Source: Buddleja alternifolia (lineage: Eukaryota; Streptophyta; Magnoliopsida; Lamiales; Scrophulariaceae). From it: a stretch of DNA of 64,000 nt. The stretch lies in NCBI GenBank assembly GCA_019426215.1, contig CM033397.1:28708480-28772479 (forward strand), written 5' to 3'. The position numbers were made by a program, and so were the translations under genes. Shown here in pieces: positions 34,873 through 48,700 of the stretch; position 1 is the first letter of the stretch, and each line of letters opens with the position of its first letter. Below the pieces are notes generated by a model. It was given only the letters and a program-made list of their open reading frames with translations, was not told where the DNA came from and made no database searches.

Positions 34873-36602
34873 CCTAATTACAAATTACATCTAACACACT
34901 GTTGATTCATTCCGCCAAACAACCGTCACCTTCTGTACGATGTCGTTAAAAATTATGTCATCTTTCAAACATACCCCTAATTAATGTAAATCCTACTTTC
35001 CCGGACAATTATACCCTTTGAGTGTATATATAATATTTTTCAAATAATAGGTGTGTAAATGAAACATTTTGAACTTACTTAAAATAATTCAATTTAAAAT
35101 GAATTAAAATTTAAATCTTTGTTTATAGTAAATAGAAAGAAAATAATATGTTTAATCTATTAAATTTGTTATATATCTCCAGAAAAATAAAAGAAATTAT
35201 AAGATTGAAATTTAGAGAGAAAAATATTGAAAATATTTTAATTATAATTTAAATATTATTTGAAAATATTTCAATCATTTTTAATCATATTATAATTTTA
35301 ATATTATCTAGAAATATATATAAATATAATTGTTATTTATACAATATTTTTGCATAATTTTTAGATTTTCGAAAAACAAAGTAAATTAAAAGTTATTTTT
35401 TACTTCAAAAAAATATAAATATTATTTAGTCTTTTACTTGAAATTATTTTTGATAATTTTCCTAAAGAAAATATCACGTTGTCTCATCCCCGCTGCATCG
35501 AAGAGTACCTATGCACTATGTTCTGATTCACTGATAAGGAAGATAGAGTTGGGGTGGGGGTCTACGATGTGATACTCAAGTATGACCCGGGGAGATACAT
35601 GCTAACTATGATAGGAAGCAGGAACCTTTAGGAATTAATTTTTTATTTCCTAAAAATAAATAAATAAAATCTTTAAATCTTTAAAAATATGAGAAGGAAA
35701 GAAAGGTTGAGAGAACAAGAGCATTGTCGTCTTCTTCCCCAAACTTCAAGGCTATGTTTGGTTATGTTTTGGGATGGTATTTTGGTGAGAATTATTGGTG
35801 AGAAATTTATGGGGATACGTGCGTGTTTGATGAGATTGTGTTTGATTTTATTTTGGGAGTTGGTTTTTGGGTGTGTTTTTTTTTTGTGAGATAATGTTTG
35901 GTTTTGTTTTCAGAGAGAACAAAAGTTACTGTAGTAGTCAAATTATAAAGCTTTTGTCTGTTTGAAAGGAGAGATAAGAGAGAGAGCTCATAGAGAGGGG
36001 TGTATGGACAAAGTAGGTGTAGAAAGATGGAAAATAATTATCATGTTTTTTTTTTACCAAAAAAGTAATGTATTTTTGACCAAATATTTTGTGAACGAAA
36101 TATAATTTGGTGAGAATTTTGGACCAAACATGATATGGAAACATAACCAAACATTGCCCAAAATTCTTGGTAACGAACCAACCACCACCGTCCACCACTT
36201 AGTCTCCTGGCCACCCAACACCAACACTTGTCCAAGCCCCCTCTCCAGTCCAGTCATAGACCACCACCAAACATCTCCTCATCACAGACCCTTCTCCACA
36301 ACCATCACAAACCAACATCACTATCTCCTCTCAGTCGCAAACCGCCGACCGCCACTTCGATCTCCAGTACCCATCGCAATTTTGAAGCTTCAAAACCGAT
36401 TACTTTATTTATTTTATTTTTTAAGGGTTTAGCAAATTTCATAGGTGTACAGGTGCAAGACTTTCTTTTAACATTTCAGTTCCTTTTTTCATTTTTTATG
36501 TTTTTTTCTTTTACATTTTGTAAGGGCATATAGGTCATTTTACCTATTCCACCCAACCTTACATCATTAATCTAAGCAAGAGGGTGTTAGATGTAATTTA
36601 TG
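34873..36602. repeat. Inverted-repeat pair, possible old TIR element
   Basis: The word aaattacatctaacac at 34883-34898 recurs inverted at 36584-36599, with looser similarity inside both. The segment between holds a Tourist-like MITE (35750-36158) and a C-rich low-complexity stretch (36180-36370). No clear TSD was found, so the element is tentative. No gene is recognised; the frames at 35689-36533 are not convincing. Confidence 0.35.
35750..36158. mobile_element. Tourist-like MITE
   Basis: A 409-bp element with inverted ends ggctatgtttggttatgttt and, reverse-complemented, ggcaatgtttggttatgttt. It is flanked by CAA on both sides (35747-35749 and 36159-36161), a variant of the usual TWA target. 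The interior has poly-T and G/T-rich stretches and no coding capacity. Confidence 0.82.
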
Positions 36603-37803
36603 GAAAAAAAGTGTTTTTTTTTTAATTAGACAATACTTAATGTTCTTTATGTACATAAACATTTTTCTTAGTAAATATATTAGAGCATCAGTGTTGGGTT
36701 GGTGATCAGAATGGACAAAAAGCAAAGTCGGTAAACGTCCGTGACTGAAATTTATAAGATCAATCTCAGAATGGACAAGAGGCAAATAAATCTTATTTTC
36801 TTCCTTAAACTATATACTTCAAGTCTTCAACCCAAGTTACTTTCATTAACAGGAAGATTCAATGTTCTCTCGGTCACCAAAATTATGGTTGGAAATAATA
36901 CCTAATTAGTCAGTACTCAACTAGGGGTGTAAATGAGTCAAATCGAGCCGAACAAGTTATTATTCAAACTTATTTGAATCACAATGAAGCTTCAAAATTT
37001 GTGTTTGAGCTTATTTGATTGTTAATCGAGCCGAACACGAGTTGAGCTCGAGTACCTGGACCTTTTTTTACATATTTTTATCAATTTTTAATAATTGACT
37101 TGAGGTCGAGCTCGAACCAAAGTTCAAAACTTATCAAATACAAAAAATTGTTCAAGTTTGGTTTGATACGTTAATGAACCGAGCTCAAACGAGCTTTTTG
37201 TAGGATTTATCTTGCATGTGGGTATTTCAAAGGAAAAGGAAAATTGCAAAGATAAATCTTCTAAATTAAGTATCTCTCAATTAAAGAGTTTTTTGGTTTG
37301 ACTAATTGATAATTAAACTTAAGTCAATTAGTGAACTAATGATTTTATTCCTTAATTAGTCTATTAAATACTTTTTAATAATCAATTAGATCCACTAATT
37401 GATAGACGCAGCATAACCTCAGCAAAAGCTTTCCCTCACGTGTAGCTCTTTGGACATTATAAATAGAGGTCCGTTTAGCTGTTCAAAAAAAATAATAACC
37501 TCTAAGCTTTCTCCCCTAAACCATGCTTAACCTTGGTGTCTAGTTTGTTTTGAAAAAACTTTTCATTACATAAAGAAAAGAAGTCAACCCCATTTCATCC
37601 GTAGCAGTAAACTTTTATCCTAATTACCAGTGAAACATAACTCTTTACCATTATCGACACCACTGTTGAGTTCGTACCGTATCTATATATATACACATAT
37701 ATTATCTCTACTATTTCTAATTTACTGTTTGAGAGAAGAGAACATTAGTAAGGGTTGTCCATTAGAGATTTCATCAATTCGTGTGCACGTTTGGTGGAAT
37801 AAG

Positions 37804-39347
37804 TGTTAGAAATTTCATGTTAGATGTTTTGATGATGACAATTAGGACTTTATATTAGACCCCAAAATATGTAAGCTTGATTTTAGTAGAAATCATGTAT
37901 AAGTTTTGAAGCGTTAGATTTGTAATAGGCTTTGTTTTGTTTTTATTCTAGATTGTTAGGCTAAGTAGTTTTAGACTGAGCGTCTGTTAATTTCTGAGTG
38001 AGTTTATCAGTAGTAAAGTTTGAAGACTTAAGCGCCTGAAGTCTGAATGAAGATAAAGTCTCCAAGCGTCCAAATGACCAGCTATCTCAAGCGTTACCTT
38101 ATAGGACAGAAGCGATTCAAGGATGGATAAGTGTCCATCAATGACTGATTTCACCTGAATCTATTTCCAAGTCCGGAAGGAGTTTAATGCAAATATTCTC
38201 AACACATTAAGTGCCAACATACATTTAATTCAAATGCATTAAATGTTGATAAGAGCATTAAATGTGATAAGCACTTTCAAAGGTACGGAGAAGCCACCCT
38301 ATTGGACTGTCAACTATTCATAGACTGCAGCACCAACTTTTGTGCAGCAGATTTTCAGGAAAAAGGACAAAAGCTGTTCACTCGCGGAAGTGAGAGACAC
38401 GCGCCTGCGCATGTGTCAAACGGACACTTTCTCCAAGAATGCCTATAAATAGGACTTCAACAACAAGCCAAATAACAATCAATTTCTAAGCCAAATTGCT
38501 GTTACATTGAAGTCTCATTCATTAAACTTTCAGAAAAGCCAGAATATTCAAGAAAACATTCTCTTTGCTTCTCTTCAATTCCTGAGACAGTCAACCAATA
38601 TCTCAAACATTCTTTTCGAAGAAACCACATTACTATTGAGATATTTCCAGTTGTTTGAACTTCATCAAAATCAAACAAACCGTTTAGAAAACCCCATCCA
38701 AGCCTCGCGATCTGTGTGAAGTCGAAGTTGGATACTTGCATTATTTCTGGGTGAAAGAAGCAAGGGGATTGAAGTGATTTGGAGCAGAAATCTGTGTGAT
38801 CAAGGAGCTCAAGTCATCGACATCTATCTCTCCCTAATTTGTAGAAGATTCTGTGTGATTCCTTGAGAATCATTTTAGTGGATTGCCTCCAAGTGTTCAA
38901 GGAGAAGAAGGACGTAGTTGAGATTACACCACCCAACGAACCTTACAAATATTGTGTCTTTTACTTTACAGTCAATTCTCTTATCTATCATATCATTGCA
39001 TAAATTGATTAAGTAAAACACAATCAAACGCTAAGCAACTAAGAAACAACTTGTGACTCTAAAGATTTCCAAAAGAGAAGACTCTAAAATTCTTCCGCTG
39101 TGCTAACACTGATTAAAGAACTGAACGCTTAAACCTACTTGGTTAAAGTATTCAAATCTTGAAGTCTAAGTTAACTTTCTAAAAACAGTCTTCATCAGAC
39201 GCTTGACCTAAGCGTCTATATTTCAAGTAAACGCTCAGTCAAGCGTCCAAAACCTTTTTAATACGAAACTTTTGAAGTCGAAAAAGACTTCAGGGTCTAT
39301 TCAACCCCCCCCTTCTAGACTCTTTCGTATGCCACTTGGGACCAACA
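37804..39347 (+). repeat. 5' LTR of copia element
   Basis: 1,544 bp from TGTTAG to CCAACA. A TATA box ctataaatag at 38443-38452 probably drives transcription. The last 60 bp contain a C run next to cttctagactctttcgtatg. Many AGCG words occur in both orientations. Confidence 0.95.
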
Positions 39348-39349
39348 AG

Positions 39350-39361
39350 TGGTATTAGAGC
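39350..39361 (+). other. Primer-binding site, initiator tRNA-Met type
   Basis: tggtattagagc lies two bases after the 5' LTR. It matches the common plant primer-binding sequence tggtatcagagc at 11 of 12 positions. Confidence 0.88.
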
Positions 39362-39448
39362 GGTTAAAAGTTGAAATTTAAAAATTTCCAAGCATAACTG
39401 CTTGTTTAGATACTTTTTCAGAATCTAGTTGCTTTTAAAATTGTTTTT

Positions 39449-42400
39449 ATGGCATTTGCTAAAGTTCCCAAACTGACTGAGTCGAATTATGACACATGGA
39501 AAGTCAAAGCATTTACATATCTCTGTTCATGTGATGATGACATGTGCGATATTATTTCAGATGGGCCAATCAAAATATATAAAGTTATCACAAGAGCGCT
39601 TGGAGCCACGGAAGACACTCCGGATGGTTAAGTTGAAAAACCGAAACAAGAATGGTCTCCAGATGAGCGTCGAAGAGCAAATTTGGACAATGTTGGTCGG
39701 AATGCTCTGTATACAGCTATTGGTGATAATGACAATCTATTCAATAAGATTAAGTCATGCAACACAACTAAGGAAATTTGGGATAAGTAAGCCATGATCT
39801 GTGGTGGTTCAGCTCAGATTAAAGAGAACAAACTTTCCATTGCCAAGGAAAGGTTTAACAGCTTTAAGATGTCGACCAATGAGACTCTAGAGCAACTGGA
39901 CATAAGATTCACAGCTCTTGTTATGGAACTCACATTTAGAAGTCTACCTAGTAGATTCTTGATGAAGACAACAGCTATGAGAGAATCAAATATGTTGGAT
40001 CGCCTAACTCCAAAAGATGCTTTTACAGAGCTCAAAGCATTTGAGTTTGAGTTGAATTCGGCTAGTGATGCAGTGAGCAGTCCAGTAATTGAGTCTGGAG
40101 CGCTCGTAGCATCAATCAAGGGTAAATCGGGTAATAAAGAAAAAACTTCAGATATCAGTGAGGAAGAGGAGTTGGCCTTGCTGAATAGATTCAGAAAGTT
40201 CTTGAGATTTGAAAAGAAAGGAAATAGTCCTAAGCATCAAGGACAGAGTTCATATCAAGCGCCCTCTCCAGTACAACAACAGTACCAAGCGCCTCATTAT
40301 TCTGTTCCTTCACCCCAAGCGCCTGCTTAATACCAAGCGTCTACTCAAAATCTCTCAGCTCCCGTGGTCTCAAAACCACACACTGCAAGGTTAACAAGTG
40401 AACAGAAGATGAAAACTAACCTTTGTTACAATTGCAGGAAACCTGGGCACTACCAGGTAAATTTCCCTTATCCAAATGTATCCAAGCCCTCAAGGCAGGA
40501 TTATGTGGATAGAAACCAATTCAGGAGCAACCTTCGTTAACAAGGTTTGCTAGCGGAATCAGAACCAGCGTCCGCACCTGAAGATTTAGAGTCTTCAGAG
40601 GAGAGTAGTGATGATGATGAGCCAGTGCATGACTCAGCGCTTATTTGTCTCATGGCCAGAGATGATGAAGCGTCTCCTGAGGTAAACATTGAGATATCTT
40701 ACCCTCTCTCTTAAGAAAAATTACTTGACAAAGTTAATGAATATTATAAAAATTGTCAAGATGCCGCCAAAATATATCAAAATGATCTCGCTATTATCTC
40801 ATCACTCACAAGAGATAAAGTAACGCTCAAAGCAGAGTTGAAAGTTCAGCAACAATGCATTGAGAAGAACCAATCACTTGAAAGTGGGATTATTCAATTA
40901 AAAGGCGATCTTGATATAATAGTCAAGAGAGAAGCTGATCTGATCGCTAGACTTGCCAAATCAGAGCAGCTCATCTCATCATTATCAAAAGCTTCAAGAA
41001 AGTTGGATAATGTGACTGAGGTAACAAGAATGTTTGGTGAAAAGACCGGTTTAGGATGCAATAAATTTGGTAAACAACCAAACAAACCTAATGTTACGGC
41101 AAACAACAAAGGAAAGGGTGTTTTCTTTGTTGAAGAAGGTTCACAAAGTCAAACACATGTTGAACCAAGCGAAAATGGTACGAGGACAAATGAGAAGGCC
41201 AAAGCTGACTCAGGCAAGGGAAAGGCGAAAGCAAATGATTCCCAAAGAAAGGTTCATCCGAACGCTCCAAAGGCTAAGGATAAACCTAATCACTGTGAGT
41301 CAAGCGCTAAGCGTCCAGCATCAAAAGTGCACCCCAAGCCAGCGCCCAGGAAATACCAGCGTCAATATCCACAAAGGTCTAGATCATATTGTCGCTACTA
41401 TGATGATTATGATTATGATTATGACTATGATTATGATTACTATTATAATCGAGGATATTATTATACACCCAAAAAGCACACACAACACAATGTGAAACCC
41501 GAAAAGGCCAATATTCCTACAATGAAGATTAAGCAAATATAGGTTCCTAAAGTTCTAATTCAAACTAACAATGTTACTAATGTTGAAGGACCCAAGCAAC
41601 AATGGGTACCTAAACAGAAATAGAACTTCCCTTTTTGAGTGCAGGTACCTAGAGCTAGAGCCGATATATCTGTGTGGTACTTCGATAGTGGATCGTCAAG
41701 GCACATGACTGGTTCCAAGGATCTTCTGATCAACTATCGAGCTGCCAATGGTCCTCAGGTTGTATTTGGTGACAACTCCAAAGGTAAAACCAAAGGTATA
41801 GGTACTGTGCATAGGGGGAACATCATGATAAGTGATGTTTATTATGTTGAGGGTCTAAAGCACAATTTATTAAGCATAAGTCAATTTTGTGATAAAGGCT
41901 TTGAAGTCATATTCTCAAGCGACTGTTGCTATATAAATGACGCTAAGACTAAGTCTACTAAATTGAAAGGAAAAAGAACTAACAACATATATTTGGTAGA
42001 TTACAACCCAACATGTTTTGTTGCTAAAAATGAATCTAAAATGGGTTGGTTATGGCATAGAAAAATGAATCACCTCAACTTTAAGATAATCTCTCAGCTT
42101 ATAAATCTAAATCTCATAGAGGGATTACCAAAAGGACCATTTCACAAGGATCGCCTTTGTGATGCTTGTCAAATGGGCAAACAAGTCAAGTCATCGTTCG
42201 AGAGAAAACCTCATCTATCTATATCTAGAATACTTGAACTACTTCACATGGATTTGTTTGGACCTGTTCAAACGATCAGTGTAAGCGGTAAAAAGTAACT
42301 TTGGTGATAGTAGATAATTTCTCTCGATTTACTTGGGTGGAATTTCTTTCATCCAAAGATGAGACATGTGACAAGTTAACAACGCTTATTCGGCAACTTC

Positions 42401-44844
42401 AAACATTGAAAAATCTTAAGGTTGCAAGAATAAGAAGCGATCACGGCACTGAGTTTACTATCAAGATTGTTGAGAAGTTTTGTGCAGAGAATGAAATACA
42501 TCATGAGTATTCAGCTCCCAGAACTCCCCAACAGAATGGTGTTGCTGAGCGCCGGAGAAGAACGCTCAAGGAAGCCGCTAGGACTATGTTAGCAGAGTCC
42601 AAGCTTTCTCCTAGGTTTTGAGCCAAAGCGATCAATACTGCATGTTATACTCAAAACCGTTGCATGATCAATAAACAGCATGGGAAAACTCCATATGAAC
42701 TATGGAAGGGACGTAAGCCAAATGTTTCATATTTTCACGTCTTTGGTTCTAAATGCTTTATCCATAATAATGGATCCCAAAGCCTAAAGACATTTGATCC
42801 TAAAGCGGATGAGGGAATCTTTCTAGGCTACTCCAAGAATGGAAAGAATTTTTGCATCCTAAATAAGATCAAATCAAAGGTTGAGGAATCTATTCATGTT
42901 GTTTTTGATGATGCTAACCAAGAACCGAGTAAGGTTGATATAAATGATGTAGGAGTTGAAGATCTATGTCATCAAGCGTCTAAGATCACCATTGATGATG
43001 ACAGTGACGACGATCATGAGATCTCAGTGCCACCTCCTAAGACTACTCGTGAGGTTACTCTGGATAACAATGTAAGAAATGCTGATGATCATGAAGAGAG
43101 TGATCATCAAGAGCAAACAAGGATTTGTGAACTTGAAGCGCCTACGCAAGAAGGTAGTCAAGCGCTTGTTCAACCTCTTAACCCTTTCCAACCAGATAGA
43201 CTATAGCTGCGTGATCATCCTCTTGAGCATATTATTGGAGATATTGGGGCGCCTGTTAGGACTAGAGCCGCTACATTCAATGAGGCCATGTTCGCAAGCT
43301 TTCTATCTCAAATGGAACCTAAGAAAGTGGATGAAGCGCTAAGTGATCCAAGTTGGATTGAAGCCATGCAAGAAGAGCTTAATCAGTTTGAGCGTAGTAA
43401 GGTTTGGACGCTAGTACCAAGACCAACTCACCAAGGAGTCATTGGAACTAGATGGGTTTATAGAAACAAGATGGATGAGAATGGCATTGTAATAAGAAAC
43501 AAGGCCAGACTCGTAGCTCAAGGATATTGCCAAGAAGAGGGTATTGACTTTGATGAGACATATGCTCCTGTCGCCCGTCTTGAAGCAATCCGCATGTTTC
43601 TAGCGTATGCAGCGTTCAACAAGTTTACGGTATATCAGATGGACGTGAAGAGTGCCTTCCTGAATGGTAAACTCCAAGAAGAAGTATATGTGGAGCAACC
43701 ACCGGGATTCATCAACAACCATGGTAAGGGTATGGTTTGCAAGCTAGACAAAGCACTTTATGGGCTTAAGCAAGCACCCCGAGCATGGTATGACACTCTC
43801 TCTATCTTTCTTATTGGTAAAGGCTTTTCAAAAGGCAGCGTTGATACAACGTTATTTAAAATTACCAATGACGAAGATATTCTCTTAGTCCAAATTTATA
43901 TTGATGATATTATATTTGGCTCTACTAACAAGCGTCTGTGTGAGAAATTTTCGAAAATGATGCAAGAACAATTTGAAATGAGCATGATGGGTGGATTAAC
44001 TTTCTTCTTAGGATTACAAGTTAAACAACTCCCTGATGGCATATTTATTAACCAAGCTAAATATACAAGAGATACGATTAAGAAATTTGGTATGGAGAAT
44101 GCATCATATTCAAAAATTCCAATGAGCCAAACGCTTAAGTTAGATAAAGATGAAAGTGGAAAGAAAGTTGATATCACTAATTATAGAGGTATCATTGGAT
44201 CACTTCTTTATCTTACTGCCAGTAGACCTGATATTATGTTTTCGGTATGCATGTGTGCACGATTTCAAGCTGATCCTAAAGAGTCACACTTAATTGCTGC
44301 CAAGAAGATCCTTAAATACCTAAAAGGCACACAAAATGTGGGCTTATGGTATCCTAGGGATTCTCCTTTTGAACTAATTGGTTACTCAGATGCAGATTTT
44401 GCAGGTTGCAAAATAGATCGTAAGAGTACTAGTGGTACATGTCAATTTCTAGGTGATAGGTTAGTTTCATGGCATAGTAAGAAACAACAATCCATAGCTA
44501 CCTCCACAGCCGAAGCTGAGTATGTAGCTGCAGGAAGTTGTTGTGCACAAGTGTTATGGATGAGGCAACAGCTTAGAGATTATGGTATAATCCTAGGTCC
44601 AACCCCCATTCATTGTGATAACCAAAGCGTTCTCGCCATGACTCAAAACCCCGTTCTCCATTCCAGAACTAAACATATTGACATTAGATACCATTTTCTT
44701 CGTGACCATGTTCAAAAGAAAGATATCTCCATGCACTTTATTGGAACTGACAAACAATTGGCAGATATCTTCACCAAAGCGCTCAACGAACAACGTTTTC
44801 TCACTTTGAGAAGTGAATTAGGTATGATTGATTTAAATGCTTAA
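39449..44844 (+). pseudogene. Decayed gag-pol polyprotein of copia element
   Basis: One frame runs from the ATG at 39449 to about 42297, and a second from there to the TAA at 44842-44844. The first opens with MAFAKVPKLTESNYDTWKVK, a copia gag start. A zinc knuckle CYNCRKPGHY (from 40424) lacks its last Cys, where Phe stands. Next come an Asp-Tyr repeat (about 41401-41445), protease DSGSSRHMTG (from 41684), the integrase zinc finger and core (HRKMNHL, MDLFGPV, RSDHGTEF, PQQNGVAE), RT with YIDDIIF (from 43898) and RNase H with SDADFAG (from 44386) and [11 protein letters not shown]. In-frame stops occur at 39629, 39788, 40328, 40538, 40712, 41540, 41621, 41636, 42619 and 43204. A frameshift lies near 42297. 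The RT/RNase H part stays open for over 500 codons. Confidence 0.95.
41401..41445 (+). repeat. GATTAT hexanucleotide repeat in gag
   Basis: A near-perfect run of gattat/gactat units encoding alternating Asp and Tyr, followed by a Tyr-rich stretch, near the C-terminal end of gag. Confidence 0.85.
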
Positions 44845-45709
44845 TCATTTTGCATCATACTTTATTAGACATATAACTTAGGGGGAATCCACTTGATTTA
44901 TGTCTAAAAGATTTTCTTAAAAATTTGTACAAGTTATCAAATTTAGGGGGAACCTTAAAATTGTACTTGAATATAACTGTAAGCGTCAATGATCAAAATT
45001 TTCAGATGCATGATCATCAACGCTCAGTATTATTTATGCATAAAATATTGGACGCTCAAACATAAAAAGGACTTTGATCTCAAGCGTCGATATTACAACA
45101 GTTATAATAAATACCAAGAAGTGTTATACCAACCAGTGGTATCAGTTAAGCGTTGAACCAATTCCATTCAACACTTAATATAAAAATGTTTTTTTAAAAA
45201 AAATCATGCATAAATTTTACAAGCTTCTTGAAGTAGTGGATAGACTCAACAGTCTATTGTGTACTCTATTCACACACTTCTATCACATCAAATTGGCGGG
45301 AAATCAAAAACTTTTCAAAATGACAGTTCAGAGATAGCACGTATTTGTGTACGTGTCAGTGTACCATCAGGCGCGTGTGTTACACTCTGAAAATGCCAAG
45401 CGTTTTTTTTTAAAATTTAACTCGGATGTCAAATCTTTATATATGGGAATTATCAAATGTAACTTCTCTCTCATACACAAAACTCGCGTCCTCAGTTAAT
45501 GAATTCATGGCTGAGATTAAAACTTTTTCCACGTGTTTAAATCCTACAGAGAATAGAGAACACAAGTTTCAAAAATTCATTACTGTGTCATTTAAAACAC
45601 AATTTCTGCAGAAAAATCATTCACTTTCACTTAAAGCTTTCTGCGAATCTTACTTTCTGTCTCTCTCTCAAAGCAAAAAGAAAAACTCAATTCATCTCTT
45701 TCACTAAAA
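44845..45709 (+). other. Spacer with purine tracts after RNase H
   Basis: Two purine tracts, ttagggggaatcc (about 44878) and ttagggggaacc (about 44943), resemble the repeated polypurine tracts of sireviruses. The rest includes a segment (45240-45700) that looks like a leader for the second frame, ending in a CT-rich stretch just before its ATG. The frame at 45426-45707 is not recognisable. Confidence 0.6.
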
Positions 45710-48700
45710 ATGGCACCAAAGAAATCTTTTGCTACTTCCGCCTAGCCTACCATCAAGGTTACTGAAGGCCTTGTTGTCGATTGGAAATTTCTATATGAAC
45801 ATCCTCAAATCAACCTGACAGATATGATGGACATGGTAGTCAAGGCTGGGCTTAAAACTTTCTTGACTCAATATTCCTATCTGTTTCCGACGGAAGTTGA
45901 CACCTTCTGGAAAACTGCTAAACTCTCAGAGGACAAGAAGTCTATCTCTTGTCTAATTCCTCTATCCAAGAAAGAGCCTTCCAAGGAACTCATTTTATCT
46001 GCTGCCTCCATTGCTAAGAACTTCAATCTCCCAAATGAGGGTGAGGCATTGTACTGCGTTACTTTGGCACAAATCAAGGAAGCATGGACAACCATGAGTG
46101 CGTACGACGGTGTACCCTACACACAGTATTTCGAAATGAAAGAACTGGTATCCAAATACTGACTGTTGGCTGATTTCTGCAGCAAGATCATCGAATGCAG
46201 AGTGGGTACCTTTGATAAGGTAAACCCAGTACAATTTCAGATGATGACGGCGGTACTCCTCAACATCAAGATCAATTGGAGTGAGTATATTTCTGGAAGG
46301 TTTCAGGATTGTTTAAGCGCCCTAAATAAACCTTATGGGCTTGTTCTGAGTGACCTGCTTTACAACTCAGAGTGTATATACTCGTCCGCTCAACCGCTGA
46401 ATAAGACTAAGTTGTTGGGAAAAAGGATTCTGAGTAATCTCTTCAATCCTCCCAAAGTTGGTGGTGATGCTAGGCCACTATCTGAGCGTCTGGAAGTACA
46501 TCAAGCGTCCGATGAGGAAGCTAAGCGCCCAGTTCTAGAAGAAGCCGTGAAGTGTCCGACTGTAACAAAGAAGAGGGCTCCCAGAAAGCCCAAGGTTCAT
46601 GTTGTTCCCTCTCCCCAAAAGAGTGATGAGGAAACTGATGAGGTTGCAAAGGACATGTTACCCCTCAAGCGGAGAAAGCTGGAGGGCATCATTAAACAAA
46701 TAGACTTTGAGGAACCAGCTGTTGCTCCTCCCGCTCAAAAACTCACGCTCATTGAAGGAATCAATGTAAAGAGGATCTTTAAGCGTCCCAGGACAAGCAA
46801 GCGTCAAGCTGCATCTGTTCCTGAGAAGCCTGAGACGATTGAACCAAGCTCTCAAGCTGCTGCTGTTGAGCTCAGCGCTCAAATTGCGGATGAGCCAAGC
46901 GCTCAAATTGCTGTTGAGACAAGTTCTCAGGGTAAGTTTATTTCTTCCCACAACATTTCTACTCCTACATCTGTAGAAGATCCTGCTCTTATAGAGGATA
47001 GTTCATGTATTACAGCTTTAGTTCCAGCTGCTGCTGAAGCATCAACAGACGTCCACTTAGATGTTGAGATGACAGAAGTTATGGCTATTGCCAAAGACGT
47101 TGTTGCAGAAGCTACTGCAATTGCAACTCAGTAACCTGCTCCCAAAGAGGTTCAAACATCAATTCCTATTCCAGCTATAACAGAGGCACGCTCAGAAGGT
47201 CAGAGCTTTGCTGAAGACGTTCCAAAGCCAAGGCACTTCTTCAAGCTGGACACGCTAAAGACGATTGATCATTCAATCAACTATATGCCCCCAGCGCTCG
47301 AAGAAGATTTCATCCCTGTTGTCTATAATGAAGAAAGATACATTGATGCTGAGAATGAGATTGCCCAACTGATTGACACTGACAATAAGATCAGGGATAT
47401 AGTGTTAACCACTAGGCAAGGAGGTAGAACTTCTAGGTACAATGTGGATTTGGTCTACTACCTAGAATATGGGCACAGTAAGTCAACTGGTTTTGCTCTG
47501 AGAGACTACAACATCAGAGTATATGATCCTTTTCGCCCAGAGTTTCTCAACCCTTCCGAAAAAGTCTTAAACAGAGAAGATTACACCCATTTTCCTCTTA
47601 TAGCAAACAGTGCTGAGAACAAGAAGTCTGCCAATCCTCTTCAACTATGGAAGAATAAAGGGGTTCATGCCGGTGAGCGTCTCGAATATCTAACGAATTT
47701 GCTCCAGACTGAAGCTGATGCATACTTTGACAGTGTCTGGCATGCTAACTATCAAACTAATAGATATCGTTTTGAATCTATCAGAGATATTCATCATGAA
47801 GGCATTCGAGCTATGGTCAACGCTGGACCAGACGACTGTTTGACTGAAGTCAACTTGGTCGAAGCGTATGTGGGTCATCGATATACTTTCACAAAATTAG
47901 TTCAAGCTCCCCACTTATTTGGCATAGGCATGCATGACAAGAAACGTCAATTCGCTTAGTATTGCCTAATGAAGCGTCAACAGAGAGTTAGACCTGTTCT
48001 TAAGCTTCCACTCATTCGACATCAGATTGAGCAGTGTTTGCATCAAGCGCTTCACAGATTGTCCATTACTCCTCTACTTCTCAACGCTCAAACATCTACT
48101 AGTGGCAGTTCTTCCGTCTCTTGCTTGAATCTAGCTCCAAGCCACTGCGAAGATAATCATAGATTGATGGTGAAGATTATGACTCCCCTCTCTCTTTTTG
48201 ACCGCATCTTCACTGCAAATCTCAGACAATGGAATGGCTCAGTACTCTACTCTTTTCGAGGATATCCATTGCTCCCTTCTATTCGAAAAGAGGTACTCAA
48301 TCACTATGAGTTTGTCCTCTCACTGCTGGAAAGAAATCAGGGACTGGCTCAAGCTTTCTATCCTTATCTAGAAGAATACTACAATTCATACGTACCTGAA
48401 TCTCGACGTCTCCAACATCTTCCAACAGATAGATTGATTGGATTTTCTAGAGATTACTGCCCAGATGCAATTTTCTCTATCTGTCAAACGCCGTCCAAAG
48501 TCTTCCTGAATCATGTGCTGGATATCATTGGTCCCATATACATCAGGGCCATAGATAGTCCACTTCGCACATTCATTCAAGGTACTTACCTTCCTCTTCA
48601 ACATCTGCTGAACTTCTGGAAGCCGCTTCCAATTCTTTTGTCGATGCAGCACATTGGAATTTCCAATTCGATGATTTTCGCCAACCAGAGTCGGTGCTTG

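Noticed and set aside
36130..36533. Two overlapping Pro/His/Thr-rich frames of about 100 residues
   Set aside because: They come from a CCA-rich low-complexity stretch next to a MITE. No family resemblance and no plausible gene structure.
41067..41495. 142-residue frame overlapping gag in another reading frame
   Set aside because: It is a shadow of the gag frame; its MIMIMIM tract is the Asp-Tyr hexamer repeat read out of frame.
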